From Bacteroidota bacterium (GTDB lineage Bacteria > Bacteroidota > Bacteroidia > Cytophagales > Cytophagaceae), in assembly GCA_023458555.1 (NCBI GenBank), contig JAEWYS010000001.1, forward strand, positions 1 through 64,000: DNA of 64,000 nt. The letters are read 5' to 3'. A model generated the notes under the pieces. It was not told where the DNA came from, searched no databases, and saw only the letters and a program-made list of their open reading frames with translations. Both the position numbers and the translations under genes were made by a program. Below, in pieces: positions 8,872 through 17,308 of this stretch (within the stretch, counting starts at the first letter, position 1; each line of letters opens with the position of its first letter).

Positions 8872-10215
8872 TTAGAATTGTAATCCTGTATAGCTGAACG
8901 GTGTTATTTGCAAAAGCTCTCTTTTGACTTCATCATTCACGTTGAGCTGCTGTATAAAAGCTTCTATAGTTTTCTGAGAAATCTTCTCACCGGTACGAGT
9001 CAGGTCTTTTAGGGCTTCGTAAGGTTTTGGATAACCTTCTCTCCGCAAAACAGTCTGAATACCTTCCGCAACTACTGCCCAGTTATCTTCCAGATCGGCA
9101 TTGATGGCAGCCTGGTTAAGCTCGACTTTTGAAAGACCTTTCAGGGTTGATTTGAATGCCAGTACTGTATGAGCCAGGGGAACTCCGATGTTTCTTAATA
9201 CAGTCGAATCAGTAAGGTCTCTTTGCAAACGGGAAATCGGCAATTTGGCAGAAAAATGCTCAAATAATGCATTGGCTACTCCCAGATTACCTTCCGAATT
9301 TTCGAAGTCAATAGGATTAACTTTATGTGGCATCGCGGACGAGCCGATTTCTCCTGCTTTTACCTTTTGCTTAAAGTAATTCATTGATATGTACTGCCAG
9401 ATATCCTTATCCAGATCCAGTATAATGGTATTGATTCGTTTGAGACAGTCAAATAAAGCGCCCAGATTATCATAGTGCTCAATCTGGGTTGTGTACTGAC
9501 TGCGGGACAATCCCAGCTGTGTATTGACAAACCGGTTGGCAAACTCAATCCAGTTGATCTCCGGGTATGCAACATTATGCGCATTGAAATTTCCGGTAGC
9601 TCCACCAAACTTTGCCGAATAAGCAATAGCTTTTAACTGTTGCAATTGCACTGTGATCCTTTCTGTAAATACAGAGAGTTCTTTACCTAATCTCGTTGGG
9701 CTGGCTGGTTGCCCGTGTGTCTTGGCCAGCATTGGTATTTCTTTCCATTCAGTGGCTTTACTGCTGATTTCCAGAATCAGCTTTTCCAGTATGGGAATGT
9801 AGCTATTTTCAATCGAATGCTTTACAAGCAACGGAATGGAAGTGTTATTAACATCCTGTGATGTGAGCCCGAAATGAACAAACTCGGCATATTCCTTATA
9901 ATCATCCATTCTGGATTTTATGAAATATTCGACAGCCTTTACATCATGATTGGTGGTTTTTTCAGTCGCCTTGATTTCCAGAGCATCCTGCTCTGTAAAG
10001 TTGAGGTATATATTTCTTAGCTCACTGAACTTTTCCTTAGGGAAAGCTTCCAGCTGAGGAAGAGGGATTTCGCAGAGGGCAATAAAATATTCAATTTCAA
10101 TTTGTACCCGATACTTTATCAGACCGAATTCGGAGAAATAAGGTGCAAGCTCTTTTACCTGTTCTCTATATCGGCCGTCAATCGGCGATATGGCTGTTAG
10201 CGTTGTAAGTTCCAT
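8872..10215 (-). CDS. purB: Adenylosuccinate lyase
   Basis: A 447-residue fumarase/aspartase-superfamily enzyme. It cleaves SAICAR to AICAR and adenylosuccinate to AMP in purine synthesis. The superfamily signature SSAMPHKVNPIDFEN is present near residue 290, its Ser being the expected catalytic loop residue. THGQPASPT (about 170) and TSQDVNNTS (about 120) give the other active-site segments. The length fits bacterial PurB of the E. coli type (about 456). It is monocistronic, ending at a shared terminator hairpin. A TATCTTTG -7 box lies just upstream. Confidence 0.97.
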   Translation of the reverse strand: MELTTLTAISPIDGRYREQVKELAPYFSEFGLIKYRVQIEIEYFIALCEIPLPQLEAFPKEKFSELRNIYLNFTEQDALEIKATEKTTNHDVKAVEYFIKSRMDDYKEYAEFVHFGLTSQDVNNTSIPLLVKHSIENSYIPILEKLILEISSKATEWKEIPMLAKTHGQPASPTRLGKELSVFTERITVQLQQLKAIAYSAKFGGATGNFNAHNVAYPEINWIEFANRFVNTQLGLSRSQYTTQIEHYDNLGALFDCLKRINTIILDLDKDIWQYISMNYFKQKVKAGEIGSSAMPHKVNPIDFENSEGNLGVANALFEHFSAKLPISRLQRDLTDSTVLRNIGVPLAHTVLAFKSTLKGLSKVELNQAAINADLEDNWAVVAEGIQTVLRREGYPKPYEALKDLTRTGEKISQKTIEAFIQQLNVNDEVKRELLQITPFSYTGLQF

Positions 10216-10238
10216 TAGTATGAATCAGAAATAAACAG

Positions 10239-10246
10239 CAAAGATA
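10239..10246 (-). promoter_or_regulatory. Putative purB promoter -7 element
   Basis: Read on the reverse strand this is TATCTTTG, an exact match to the Bacteroidota TAnnTTTG consensus, 23 bases before the purB start codon. No clear TTG -33 element is seen at the usual distance. The same octamer serves the SRP RNA promoter in this window. Confidence 0.5.
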
Positions 10247-10331
10247 TAATTATTAAAAGGAGAAAAAAAGAATTTTGATAGATGGGGATATTGCCATGTA
10301 TTAATAAAATAACCTGATTTTATCATGTGTT

Positions 10332-10607
10332 TTGCACCTGGTTGATAAATTAATTGTATATGCTTGTTGGCTCAAGGCACATTCGGCAACGAATGATTTT
10401 GTTATAACTCTTGCAAATTCTGTCAGGAATCCGAAAATAACGTTGATTAATTCAACAGGCGAAAGTTTTGTGCCGGAAATGGAAATGCTGAATAATCACC
10501 AGTTTTCAGTAAAAATAGGATTGTTTCCTGCCGGTATGTATTTTGTTATAATAGCTGATGGTGAGGTTATTGTAGGTAATGAACGACTGATTCTGACAAA
10601 TAAATAA
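10332..10607 (+). CDS. Free-standing T9SS sorting-domain-like small protein or gene remnant
   Basis: A 91-residue ORF starting with TTG. From about residue 22 it resembles a type A T9SS C-terminal sorting domain (Por_Secre_tail). A strand-rich pattern runs through KITLINSTGE, then FSVKIGLFPAGMYFVII, then a final hydrophobic strand just before the stop. The usual FPAGMY/LPxGxYxV element and the close C-terminal end match. It lacks the passenger protein such domains normally follow, and no signal peptide is visible. It may be the tail of a decayed secreted-protein gene or a small functional protein. A strong terminator follows. No in-frame ATG start exists upstream of the domain. Confidence 0.5.
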   Translation: MHLVDKLIVYACWLKAHSATNDFVITLANSVRNPKITLINSTGESFVPEMEMLNNHQFSVKIGLFPAGMYFVIIADGEVIVGNERLILTNK

Positions 10608-10632
10608 ACAAATTACCCTAAACTTTATTTTT

Positions 10633-10684
10633 AGCTAATTAGTCTTTCACTATTTTTATAAAAGACTAATTAGCTTTTTTATTT
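10633..10684 (+). terminator. Rho-independent terminator
   Basis: A perfect 15-base stem (10633-10647 with 10661-10675) with a 13-base loop is followed by a T-rich run. It lies 25 bases after the small sorting-domain-like ORF and ends just before the next gene. It therefore separates the two, and transcription of the reductase must start within or right after it. Confidence 0.8.
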
Positions 10685-10690
10685 TATTAA

Positions 10691-11746
10691 ATGGGACTTT
10701 ACTCAACTTTTACTATTAAATCAGTTGTTAGAGAAACAGAAGACGCTGTTACTCTGACTTTTGACAACTCCGTTCAACGCATCAAAGCCCGTCCGGGACA
10801 ATTTTTAACCTTAATATTGCCTGTCAATGGAGAAACATTGCGTCGTTCATACTCGCTTTGTTCGTATTCCGGTACTGATAGTGATCTGGCTGTTACTGTA
10901 AAGCGTGTAGCGGACGGAAAGGTATCCAACTACATCTTGGATCATGTTAAAACCGGCGCTCAGATTGAAGTGATGGAGCCAATGGGAGCTTTCACCATCA
11001 CCACAGACTATAACAATAACAGAGATGTAGTATTGATCGGAGCCGGGAGCGGGATCACTCCGCTAATGGCAATTGCCAAAGCAGTACTGAAGGAAGAGCC
11101 GTTAAGCAGATTATATCTGTTATATGGCAATCGGAATGAACGCTCTGTTATTTTTGATGCGCAGCTTAAAGCGATGAAAGAGGAACATGGCGACCGTTTT
11201 ACATTGATTAATGTGTTTAGCCAGCCGGTTTCTAATGTGCAGTATACGGGGCGTTTGAACAGGTCTTTGATATTGAAATTACTGGAAAATCTGCAAGGCT
11301 GGGAGTCAGAACGTTCAGAATTTTTCATATGTGGACCTAAAGGTATGATGGACGAAGCAATTGATGCGCTTCAGGTGCTGAATATTGATGCGGAAAAAAT
11401 TCATAAGGAAAGTTTTCTGACATCAAACCCATCACCTGCTTCGGGAAAGGTTGTGGAAGATCAGCCGGACGGACCCAAAACAGTGACAATCGTATACCAG
11501 GGGAGTGAATATAAGGTAAAGGTCCCTGTCGGGGAAAGTATTCTGGAGGCCGCGCTGGACAATAATGTTGATTTGCCCTTTAGCTGTCAGAGTGGAATGT
11601 GTACTGCCTGTATGGGAAAATGCATATCTGGTAAGGTACATCTGAACGACCCGGACGGGTTATCTCAGAAGGAAATTGACCAGGGCTTTGTACTCATCTG
11701 TGTCGGGCATCCGGTTTCCGAAAATGTAATAATTGAAATTGACTAA
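10691..11746 (+). CDS. PaaE-like FAD/NAD(P) reductase with C-terminal 2Fe-2S ferredoxin domain
   Basis: A 351-residue oxidoreductase. Residues 1-100 form the FAD-binding barrel, with the RRSYSLCS flavin motif near 54-61. Residues 105-235 form the NAD(P)-binding domain (GAGSGITPLMAI and FICGPKGMM). Residues 265-351 are a plant-type ferredoxin with CQSGMCTACMGKC and a later Cys supplying the four 2Fe-2S ligands. The order and length match PaaE, the reductase of phenylacetyl-CoA epoxidase, and related ferredoxin-NADP reductases. No other paa gene is in the window, so the PaaE role is not established here. An unassigned electron-transfer reductase is equally possible. yidD follows after 18 bases. 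Confidence 0.85.
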   Translation: MGLYSTFTIKSVVRETEDAVTLTFDNSVQRIKARPGQFLTLILPVNGETLRRSYSLCSYSGTDSDLAVTVKRVADGKVSNYILDHVKTGAQIEVMEPMGAFTITTDYNNNRDVVLIGAGSGITPLMAIAKAVLKEEPLSRLYLLYGNRNERSVIFDAQLKAMKEEHGDRFTLINVFSQPVSNVQYTGRLNRSLILKLLENLQGWESERSEFFICGPKGMMDEAIDALQVLNIDAEKIHKESFLTSNPSPASGKVVEDQPDGPKTVTIVYQGSEYKVKVPVGESILEAALDNNVDLPFSCQSGMCTACMGKCISGKVHLNDPDGLSQKEIDQGFVLICVGHPVSENVIIEID

Positions 11747-11764
11747 ATCGGGAGCGAACACATT

Positions 11765-11986
11765 TTGAAATCCCTTCTTCTTTTTTTTGCACTTTTACCT
11801 GTAAGGATTTATCAATGGGGCTTAGCGCCCTTTTTTCCACCATCATGCAGATATACACCTACCTGTAGTAACTATGCTATCGAAGCCATAAAAAAGTATG
11901 GATTTTTTAAAGGCTGGTTACTTGCAATCAAACGAATCGGGCGCTGTCACCCTTGGGGAGGAAGCGGATACGATCCTGTCCCGTGA
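11765..11986 (+). CDS. yidD: Membrane protein insertion efficiency factor YidD
   Basis: A 73-residue protein with the compact YidD family pattern: PVRIYQWGLAP, PPSCRYTPTCSNYAIEAI, and KRIGRCHPWGGSGYDPVP. The three conserved cysteines are present. YidD is a small membrane-associated protein that helps YidC insert inner-membrane proteins. The start is TTG at 11765, supported by the hydrophobic N-terminal stretch and the family length. It follows the PaaE-like gene by 18 bases and converges on lgt. It is not beside rpmH-rnpA-yidC as in many bacteria. Confidence 0.93.
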   Translation: MKSLLLFFALLPVRIYQWGLAPFFPPSCRYTPTCSNYAIEAIKKYGFFKGWLLAIKRIGRCHPWGGSGYDPVP

Positions 11987-12172
11987 AATGACAAGGTATT
12001 TACAGTTTGCATCGCTTAGAAGAAAGAAGCTTAAAATTCGCAGTAGGGGCGGGGCGGAATCTGCCAGAACCGCCTTTACATACGAAGTATATTAATTGTA
12101 CCACTTAAATATACCAGTGATTAATGAGGAATGGTTTTGGGAGCCTTAGGGCCTGTATTGGCAGAGCTCTGC

Positions 12173-13249
12173 TTAAATTATTTCATTTTTCTTTTTAAAA
12201 GAACGAATAAAAATAAATAATCCGGCAATGATTAGCGGAATACTAAGAATTTGACCCATATTCAGAGAGAGCGACTTTTCGAAATCAACCTGGGCTTCTT
12301 TGAAAAATTCATAGATAAAGCGGAGACCGAAAATCAGAATAACAAACAGAGAAAAGAGTCTTCCTTCCGGCAGATTCCGGCCTTGTTTCAGATAAATGGC
12401 AAGTAGCAGAAGAAATATAAGGAAACTTGAAATCGCTTCATATAGCTGGGCGGGATGGCGCGGAATACCCCAGGCTTCGATTACGGCTGTATTGCCTTCA
12501 ATGCGGTAGGAAGTGCTTGGCGGAATAAGAACATTCTCGCTGAAATAACTGCTTCCCTGAATATTCGTGCGCATGTCTTTGACCAGTGTTTCCGGGTCGA
12601 AGCTTTCCTGCTGCTTAAAATTTACTATAATATCAAGACCCTGATAGTGGAAGTCGTCAATGGATGGATTGGTATTGTTTTTTCTGATTTCTACATCTGT
12701 CACAAAATCGGAATAGATACTGGCAATCCCCTGTCTGGTCTCTTCACTAAAAACAAATGCTGTCGGTATATTAGTCGGCAGGCCTATGATTTCACTGTTC
12801 ATCAGATTACCCAGACGGATGAAGCAGCCTGCCAGCGCAATGGTAATAACAAGCCTGTCAAGTACATAAAAATAACTTTGATCGGTTGCCTTTTTTGAAT
12901 AAAGATAAATGGCGATCAGTATGCCAATAGTTGCTCCGTGACTGGCAAGGCCCCCTTCCCATATTTTCAGAATCTCAATAGGGTGCTGTAAAAAATGATC
13001 CGGCTGATAAAACAGGACGTGACCAAGGCGTGCTCCTACGATGGTGGCAATAACCATATATATCGTAAGTGTTTCGACATCTTTCTCGGAACGACCTTCC
13101 GCTTTATATATTCTTATCAGGATTTGCTGACCAATAAGAAAGCCTAATGCAAAAAGCAACCCGTACCAGCGAACTTCGCGCCCTGCTATTTCAAAAATAG
13201 CGGGACTTACATCCCAAATGATAAATGAAAAAAATTGTTGAAGCATCAT
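12173..13249 (-). CDS. lgt: Prolipoprotein diacylglyceryl transferase
   Basis: A 358-residue integral membrane enzyme that moves diacylglycerol from phosphatidylglycerol to the lipobox cysteine of prolipoproteins. The family signature RLGNLMNSEIIGLPT is present near residue 146, VRWYGLLFALGF near 27, and HPAQLYEA near 265. The protein is longer than the usual 260-290 residues because of an extra hydrophilic segment of about 80 residues (about 170-255) inserted after the signature, probably periplasmic. Such insertions occur in Bacteroidota Lgt. The start MMLQQFF has two candidate ATGs. A TATATTTG box lies only a few bases upstream of it. Confidence 0.95.
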   Translation of the reverse strand: MMLQQFFSFIIWDVSPAIFEIAGREVRWYGLLFALGFLIGQQILIRIYKAEGRSEKDVETLTIYMVIATIVGARLGHVLFYQPDHFLQHPIEILKIWEGGLASHGATIGILIAIYLYSKKATDQSYFYVLDRLVITIALAGCFIRLGNLMNSEIIGLPTNIPTAFVFSEETRQGIASIYSDFVTDVEIRKNNTNPSIDDFHYQGLDIIVNFKQQESFDPETLVKDMRTNIQGSSYFSENVLIPPSTSYRIEGNTAVIEAWGIPRHPAQLYEAISSFLIFLLLLAIYLKQGRNLPEGRLFSLFVILIFGLRFIYEFFKEAQVDFEKSLSLNMGQILSIPLIIAGLFIFIRSFKKKNEII

Positions 13250-13383
13250 GCCGCAAATATAGTGACTAAATTATATAAATGGTGAAGGGATTGGAGTAAA
13301 TATATGGAACGAAGTCCGGACATAGTACCGGATAGATGTGAATATTTTGTGAGTCGCCTGAAGAGGGATTATTCCGAAACAGG

Positions 13384-13414
13384 TTTGATTTTAATGATGA
13401 GCACCATAGATTTG
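13384..13414 (+). promoter_or_regulatory. Promoter for tsaC-type gene and cca (TTTG-N19-TAGATTTG)
   Basis: TTTG at 13384-13387 is followed, after 19 bases, by TAGATTTG at 13407-13414. Both match the Bacteroidota primary sigma consensus. Transcription should start near 13420, leaving a leader of roughly ten bases before the ATG at 13431. It is nearly identical in spacing and box to the act operon promoter. Confidence 0.75.
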
Positions 13415-13430
13415 CAACATACGAATCCAT

Positions 13431-13997
13431 ATGTTAAAAGAAGAAATCAATCAGGCAGCGCTGGCTTTAAAAGAAGGGAAAGTGCTGTTGTATCCGACAG
13501 ATACGGTGTGGGGCCTGGGATGTGATGTCAATAATGAAGAAGCTATACAGCATATTCTGACTTTAAAACAGTCACCGGCCAATAAGTCAATGATCATCCT
13601 GGTGGCTGACACTGAGCTGTTGCATCAATATGTGCATAAAATACCTGATCTGGCCTGGGACCTTATTGAATATGCTGAAAAGCCACTTACTATTATATAT
13701 CCGCAGGGAAAAAACGTAAATCCCGGACTTCTGGCGGAAGATGGCAGCCTGGCGATAAGAGTGGTTAAGGATTCATTTTGCCGTGATTTTCTTCGTAAAG
13801 CCGGCCGTGGAATTGTATCTACATCGGCTAATCTGAGTGGTCAGAAAGCCCCTGACATATTTGATGCCATAGATCATAAAATAGTAGAAGGGGCAGATTA
13901 TGTGGTAGGATACGGGCATCAGATGAAGTCTCAGTTTCCGCCGTCAACTATTATTAAGATAGGCTATGACGGTGAATTTAAATTTATAAGGAAATAA
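13431..13997 (+). CDS. L-threonylcarbamoyladenylate synthase (Sua5/YciO/YrdC family)
   Basis: A 188-residue YrdC-domain protein. It should make threonylcarbamoyl-AMP from threonine, bicarbonate and ATP for the t6A37 modification of tRNAs. LYPTDTVWGLGCDV near residue 20 and STSANLSGQKAP near 125 are the family's nucleotide and threonylcarbamoyl binding segments, with the KxR/KSxN region at ANKSMIIL. It is a short TsaC-like form without the extra Sua5 domain. It is followed after ten bases by the CCA-adding enzyme, so the two tRNA-maturation genes appear to be one operon driven by the promoter just upstream. Confidence 0.9.
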   Translation: MLKEEINQAALALKEGKVLLYPTDTVWGLGCDVNNEEAIQHILTLKQSPANKSMIILVADTELLHQYVHKIPDLAWDLIEYAEKPLTIIYPQGKNVNPGLLAEDGSLAIRVVKDSFCRDFLRKAGRGIVSTSANLSGQKAPDIFDAIDHKIVEGADYVVGYGHQMKSQFPPSTIIKIGYDGEFKFIRK

Positions 13998-14007
13998 CTG
14001 GGATAGT

Positions 14008-15420
14008 ATGAACTTCGAAGAATCGATAAATCAATCCGGAATATTTCGAATCGTTGCTGAAGCTGCTGCCGAGTTGCAGGTGCCGGCATTTGTGATTGGC
14101 GGCTATGTGCGAGATCTGATCCTGAAAAGGGAATCAAAGGATATTGATTTTCTTTGTGTCGGAAGCGGTATCGAGCTTGCCAGTCGTGTTGCAGAAAAGA
14201 TTGGAGGACAGACCGAAGTGGTGACGTTCAGGAATTTTGGAACTGCAATGCTGCGATTCGGGGATTTTGATATAGAGTTTGTCGGGGCACGAAAAGAGTC
14301 ATACAGAAGTGACTCAAGAAAACCAATCGTTGAAAACGGTACACTGGAGGACGATCAGAAACGCAGGGATTTTACCATTAATGCTCTTGCCATAAGTCTT
14401 GATCCGAAAACATACGGCGATCTGATCGATCCGTTTGAGGGACTCAAAGATATGCGCCGGAAGCTTATAAGGACACCGCTGGATCCGGCTATTACTTTTT
14501 CTGATGACCCTTTGCGAATGATGAGAGCAATACGGTTTGCGGCCCAGCTTTCTTTCGATATAGAGCCGGATACTTTTCAGGCAATTTCCGATCATAAGGA
14601 CAGGATTAAAATTGTTTCGATGGAACGTATCGCGGACGAAATGAATAAAATCGTATTAAGCAATAAGCCTTCTTACGGTTTCAAATTGCTTTATCATGCG
14701 GGTTTATTGGATATAATATTTCCTGAATTTACAGCGTTGCAGGGAGTGGAGTCCGTAGGAAACCGTGCACATAAGGATAATTTTTATCACACACTGCAAG
14801 TGCTGGATAATGTGGCTGAAAAAAGCAACGATCTCTGGTTACGATGGGCCGCGATTCTTCACGATATAGCAAAGCCGCTTACCAAGCGATATGATGAACG
14901 GGTGGGATGGACATTTCACGGGCATGAAGAGCGGGGAGCAAGAATGGTTCCTCATATTTTCAGAAAGCTTCGTCTGCCCTTGAATGAAAAAATGAAATTT
15001 GTCCAGAAGCTTGTGAGGTTGCATTTGCGCCCTATTGCGCTTGTTAAGGAAAATGTAACGGACTCGGCCCTCAGAAGACTGCTGTTTGAGGCCGGTGATG
15101 ATATTGACGCGCTGATGCTGTTGTGCCGGGCAGATGTGACCTCCAAAAATGAAGTAAAGGTTAAAAGATACCTGGAGAATTTTGATAAAGTAGCAAAGAA
15201 GCTGGAGGAGGTGGAGGAAAAGGACCGTGTCCGGAATTTTCAGCCGGTTGTTACCGGAGAAGACATAATGAAGGCTTTTGCCTTGCCGCCGGGAAAAATA
15301 GTAGGAGAAATCAAGGATGAACTGAGAGAAGCTATTCTGGAAGGTGTCATTAAAAATGAGCATGATCAGGCCTATGCCTATATGCTTGAGATCGGAAGAA
15401 AAAAGATTACTGAAGGTTAA
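14008..15420 (+). CDS. cca: CCA tRNA nucleotidyltransferase / polyA-polymerase family, with HD domain
   Basis: A 470-residue class II nucleotidyltransferase. The head has GGYVRDLILKRESKDIDF, with the two catalytic Asp residues in DID, then RRDFTINALAI and the DPLRMMRAIRFA segment that recognises the nucleotide. An HD phosphohydrolase-like domain follows (LRWAAILHDIAKP, about 280). It adds or repairs the CCA end of tRNAs. Co-transcription with the TsaC-type gene upstream fits a tRNA-maturation operon. Its last four bases overlap the end of the convergent glycosyltransferase gene, so no terminator separates them. Confidence 0.92.
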   Translation: MNFEESINQSGIFRIVAEAAAELQVPAFVIGGYVRDLILKRESKDIDFLCVGSGIELASRVAEKIGGQTEVVTFRNFGTAMLRFGDFDIEFVGARKESYRSDSRKPIVENGTLEDDQKRRDFTINALAISLDPKTYGDLIDPFEGLKDMRRKLIRTPLDPAITFSDDPLRMMRAIRFAAQLSFDIEPDTFQAISDHKDRIKIVSMERIADEMNKIVLSNKPSYGFKLLYHAGLLDIIFPEFTALQGVESVGNRAHKDNFYHTLQVLDNVAEKSNDLWLRWAAILHDIAKPLTKRYDERVGWTFHGHEERGARMVPHIFRKLRLPLNEKMKFVQKLVRLHLRPIALVKENVTDSALRRLLFEAGDDIDALMLLCRADVTSKNEVKVKRYLENFDKVAKKLEEVEEKDRVRNFQPVVTGEDIMKAFALPPGKIVGEIKDELREAILEGVIKNEHDQAYAYMLEIGRKKITEG

Positions 15421-16334
15421 TCATTGTCACTCCTGTCGCTCTTCATTTCATCGGCAAACCATAACAGTTTGAGTAAATCGAGCCAGAATATCTTTGGCTG
15501 GCTGCTGAGAAGGCTGGCAGTCGCCCTGGCTTCCAGCTTTGAAAGGATTGCCCTGAATACTCCTATTGTTCCGGATAATTTCAGATACTGATAAGATCGA
15601 AACAGTTTGGTGTCCGTCCCGAGCTTATACGTTTTTACAAGATAAGCAAGGTTGCGGACTGCTTCCCTGCTTTTAGCCAGAAATTCGTAATTTGTGTCCA
15701 GGCTTTCATGCTCTACCGGATTGTCAATATGGAGCACACTGATGTTCCTTTTTTTTAGAATGTATCCGAAAAGAGAGTCTTCATGACCATATCCTTTGAT
15801 GGATTCATCGAGCCCTATGGATTGAAACGTATTTTTTTCAATCAGTATGTTGTTAAACATAAGGCTTTGATACGGGCTGAGGGAACGTTGAGAAGATGAT
15901 AATACTTCTTTTTGTATTCCTGCTACCCAGTGCAGATACAATTGAGGCAGGGCAGGAGGAAGAGGGGAATATAAACGGCCGCCTATGATTACTTTGTATC
16001 CGGGGTATGAAATATAGGAAGAGATAAAATCTGTCCGAATGATTTTGCTGTCGCAGTCCAGAAATAATAAATGATCGTATTGAGCTTCCGCTGCTAAAAG
16101 ATTGCGGATAGCCGAACGGCCGTAGTTGCGCTCAAGTTCCCGGTAAGCGACCTTTGGCGGAAAAGTATGTTCAGAATGCTGCCGGCGAATGGCAGGAGAC
16201 GAAAAGTCGTCATAGCAAAGGATTTCAAAATCAAGACTACTTGCCGATGCCTGATTGTATAGGTTATTGACAAGATCAATAACAATGCGATTATATACGG
16301 GAATTAAGATCGAAAGACTTTTAATAGCTTTCAT
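15417..16334 (-). CDS. GT2 family glycosyltransferase
   Basis: A 305-residue GT-A glycosyltransferase without transmembrane helices. It has SILIPVYNR at the N-terminus, LFLDCDSKI (DxD-like, near 93), and GYGHEDSLFGY (near 184), the galactosyltransferase-like catalytic motif of many GT2 enzymes. Donor and acceptor are unknown. It overlaps the upstream FtsE-type ATPase gene by 14 bases on the same strand, so the two are probably co-translated even though they share no obvious pathway. Confidence 0.85.
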   Translation of the reverse strand: MKAIKSLSILIPVYNRIVIDLVNNLYNQASASSLDFEILCYDDFSSPAIRRQHSEHTFPPKVAYRELERNYGRSAIRNLLAAEAQYDHLLFLDCDSKIIRTDFISSYISYPGYKVIIGGRLYSPLPPALPQLYLHWVAGIQKEVLSSSQRSLSPYQSLMFNNILIEKNTFQSIGLDESIKGYGHEDSLFGYILKKRNISVLHIDNPVEHESLDTNYEFLAKSREAVRNLAYLVKTYKLGTDTKLFRSYQYLKLSGTIGVFRAILSKLEARATASLLSSQPKIFWLDLLKLLWFADEMKSDRSDND

Positions 16335-17034
16335 GTCTGTAGCTAAAAGAATCTTTTAAGGAGTCTTTCAGAGCGCCATTGTCGATTTTTAAAACTCTGG
16401 CGGGGAATTTAGCAAGAAATTCATAGTTGTGGGTTGCCATCAATACCGCGGTACCGCCTTTGTTGATCTGGAGAAATAACTGCATGATTCCTTCTGCTAC
16501 TTCCGGATCCAGATTGCCGGTAGGTTCATCTGCAATAATAATGAGAGGATCATTGAGCAGAGAACGGGCAACAACCAGACGTTGCTGTTCACCGCCGGAA
16601 AGCTGGTGGGGCATCTTATTGTCCAGTGAGCTTAATCCTACCTGAAAAAGTACCTCTGTAATACGGTCCCGCATTTTTGCAGTGCTTTTCCAGCCGGTTG
16701 CTTTCATGACAAATAGTAGATTGTCGGCTACCGACCGGTCGTAAAACAGCTGGAAATCCTGAAATATAATACCCAGCTTTCGTCGTAAAAAAGGAACCTG
16801 GGAGCGGGATATTGAATGCAGGTGAAAATCTGCAATGGTTATTTCGCCCGACGTTAATGGCAGGTCGGCATACAATGTTTTCAGCAATGAACTTTTGCCG
16901 CTTCCGGTACGGCCAATGAGATATACAAATTCACCTTTGCTTATGTTAAAGCCGGCTTCTTTGATTACTAATTGACTTTCCTGGTATATAAAGGCATTTT
17001 GTACCGATATGATCGGATCAGATGAAAATTCCAT
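16321..17034 (-). CDS. ftsE: FtsE-type ABC transporter ATP-binding protein
   Basis: A 237-residue ABC ATPase with Walker A GRTGSGKSS near residue 41, the Q-loop IIFQDFQLF, the signature LSGGEQQR, Walker B LIIIADEPTGNLDP, and the switch His in MATHNYEFL. The short length and the NLDP/FQDF pattern are those of FtsE/LolD-type ATPases. FtsE works with the membrane protein FtsX at the division septum to control peptidoglycan hydrolases. No FtsX-like gene lies beside it, which is common in Bacteroidota, so the FtsE assignment is likely rather than certain. It lies between a small unknown gene and a glycosyltransferase. Confidence 0.8.
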   Translation of the reverse strand: MEFSSDPIISVQNAFIYQESQLVIKEAGFNISKGEFVYLIGRTGSGKSSLLKTLYADLPLTSGEITIADFHLHSISRSQVPFLRRKLGIIFQDFQLFYDRSVADNLLFVMKATGWKSTAKMRDRITEVLFQVGLSSLDNKMPHQLSGGEQQRLVVARSLLNDPLIIIADEPTGNLDPEVAEGIMQLFLQINKGGTAVLMATHNYEFLAKFPARVLKIDNGALKDSLKDSFSYRHESY

Positions 17035-17036
17035 GA

Positions 17037-17255
17037 TCAGATTTCCAGTTTTTGGAGCTTACCATATGGAAGATCAGCTATCAGCCTGGATAATTGCTCT
17101 TCTTTTCCTGTAAGCCCGTATTTCTCCAATTGTTTTTCTTTAACAGGTCGGTCGGCTCTGAAGTAAGCAACGAGAACAAAGTTATCATCCCGTAATTGTA
17201 TATAATCCGGGATTTTAGCTTTGCCTTTGACCTTGATGATAAACATGTTGTCCAA
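17037..17255 (-). CDS. Small uncharacterised protein upstream of ftsE
   Basis: A 72-residue soluble protein that I do not recognise as a named family. It is charged, starts with a strand-like segment (MFIIKVKGKAKIPDYIQL), and has no signal peptide, membrane helix or cysteine. Its stop is two bases from the start of the ftsE-type gene, which suggests translational coupling and a real gene. It lies 53 bases downstream of fsa on the same strand. Confidence 0.7.
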   Translation of the reverse strand: MDNMFIIKVKGKAKIPDYIQLRDDNFVLVAYFRADRPVKEKQLEKYGLTGKEEQLSRLIADLPYGKLQKLEI

Positions 17256-17308
17256 TGTCTTACTATTGTCTCCGCCCGAGTTGTAGATACGCCGGATAGA
17301 GAAGGTTT

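Noticed and set aside
12051..12075. GC-rich imperfect inverted repeat between yidD and lgt as a terminator
   Set aside because: The stem is only five pairs and the T-run is short, so I did not call it.
13304..13525. A 73-codon forward ORF upstream of the TsaC-type gene
   Set aside because: It crosses the promoter and the start of a well-supported gene in another frame.
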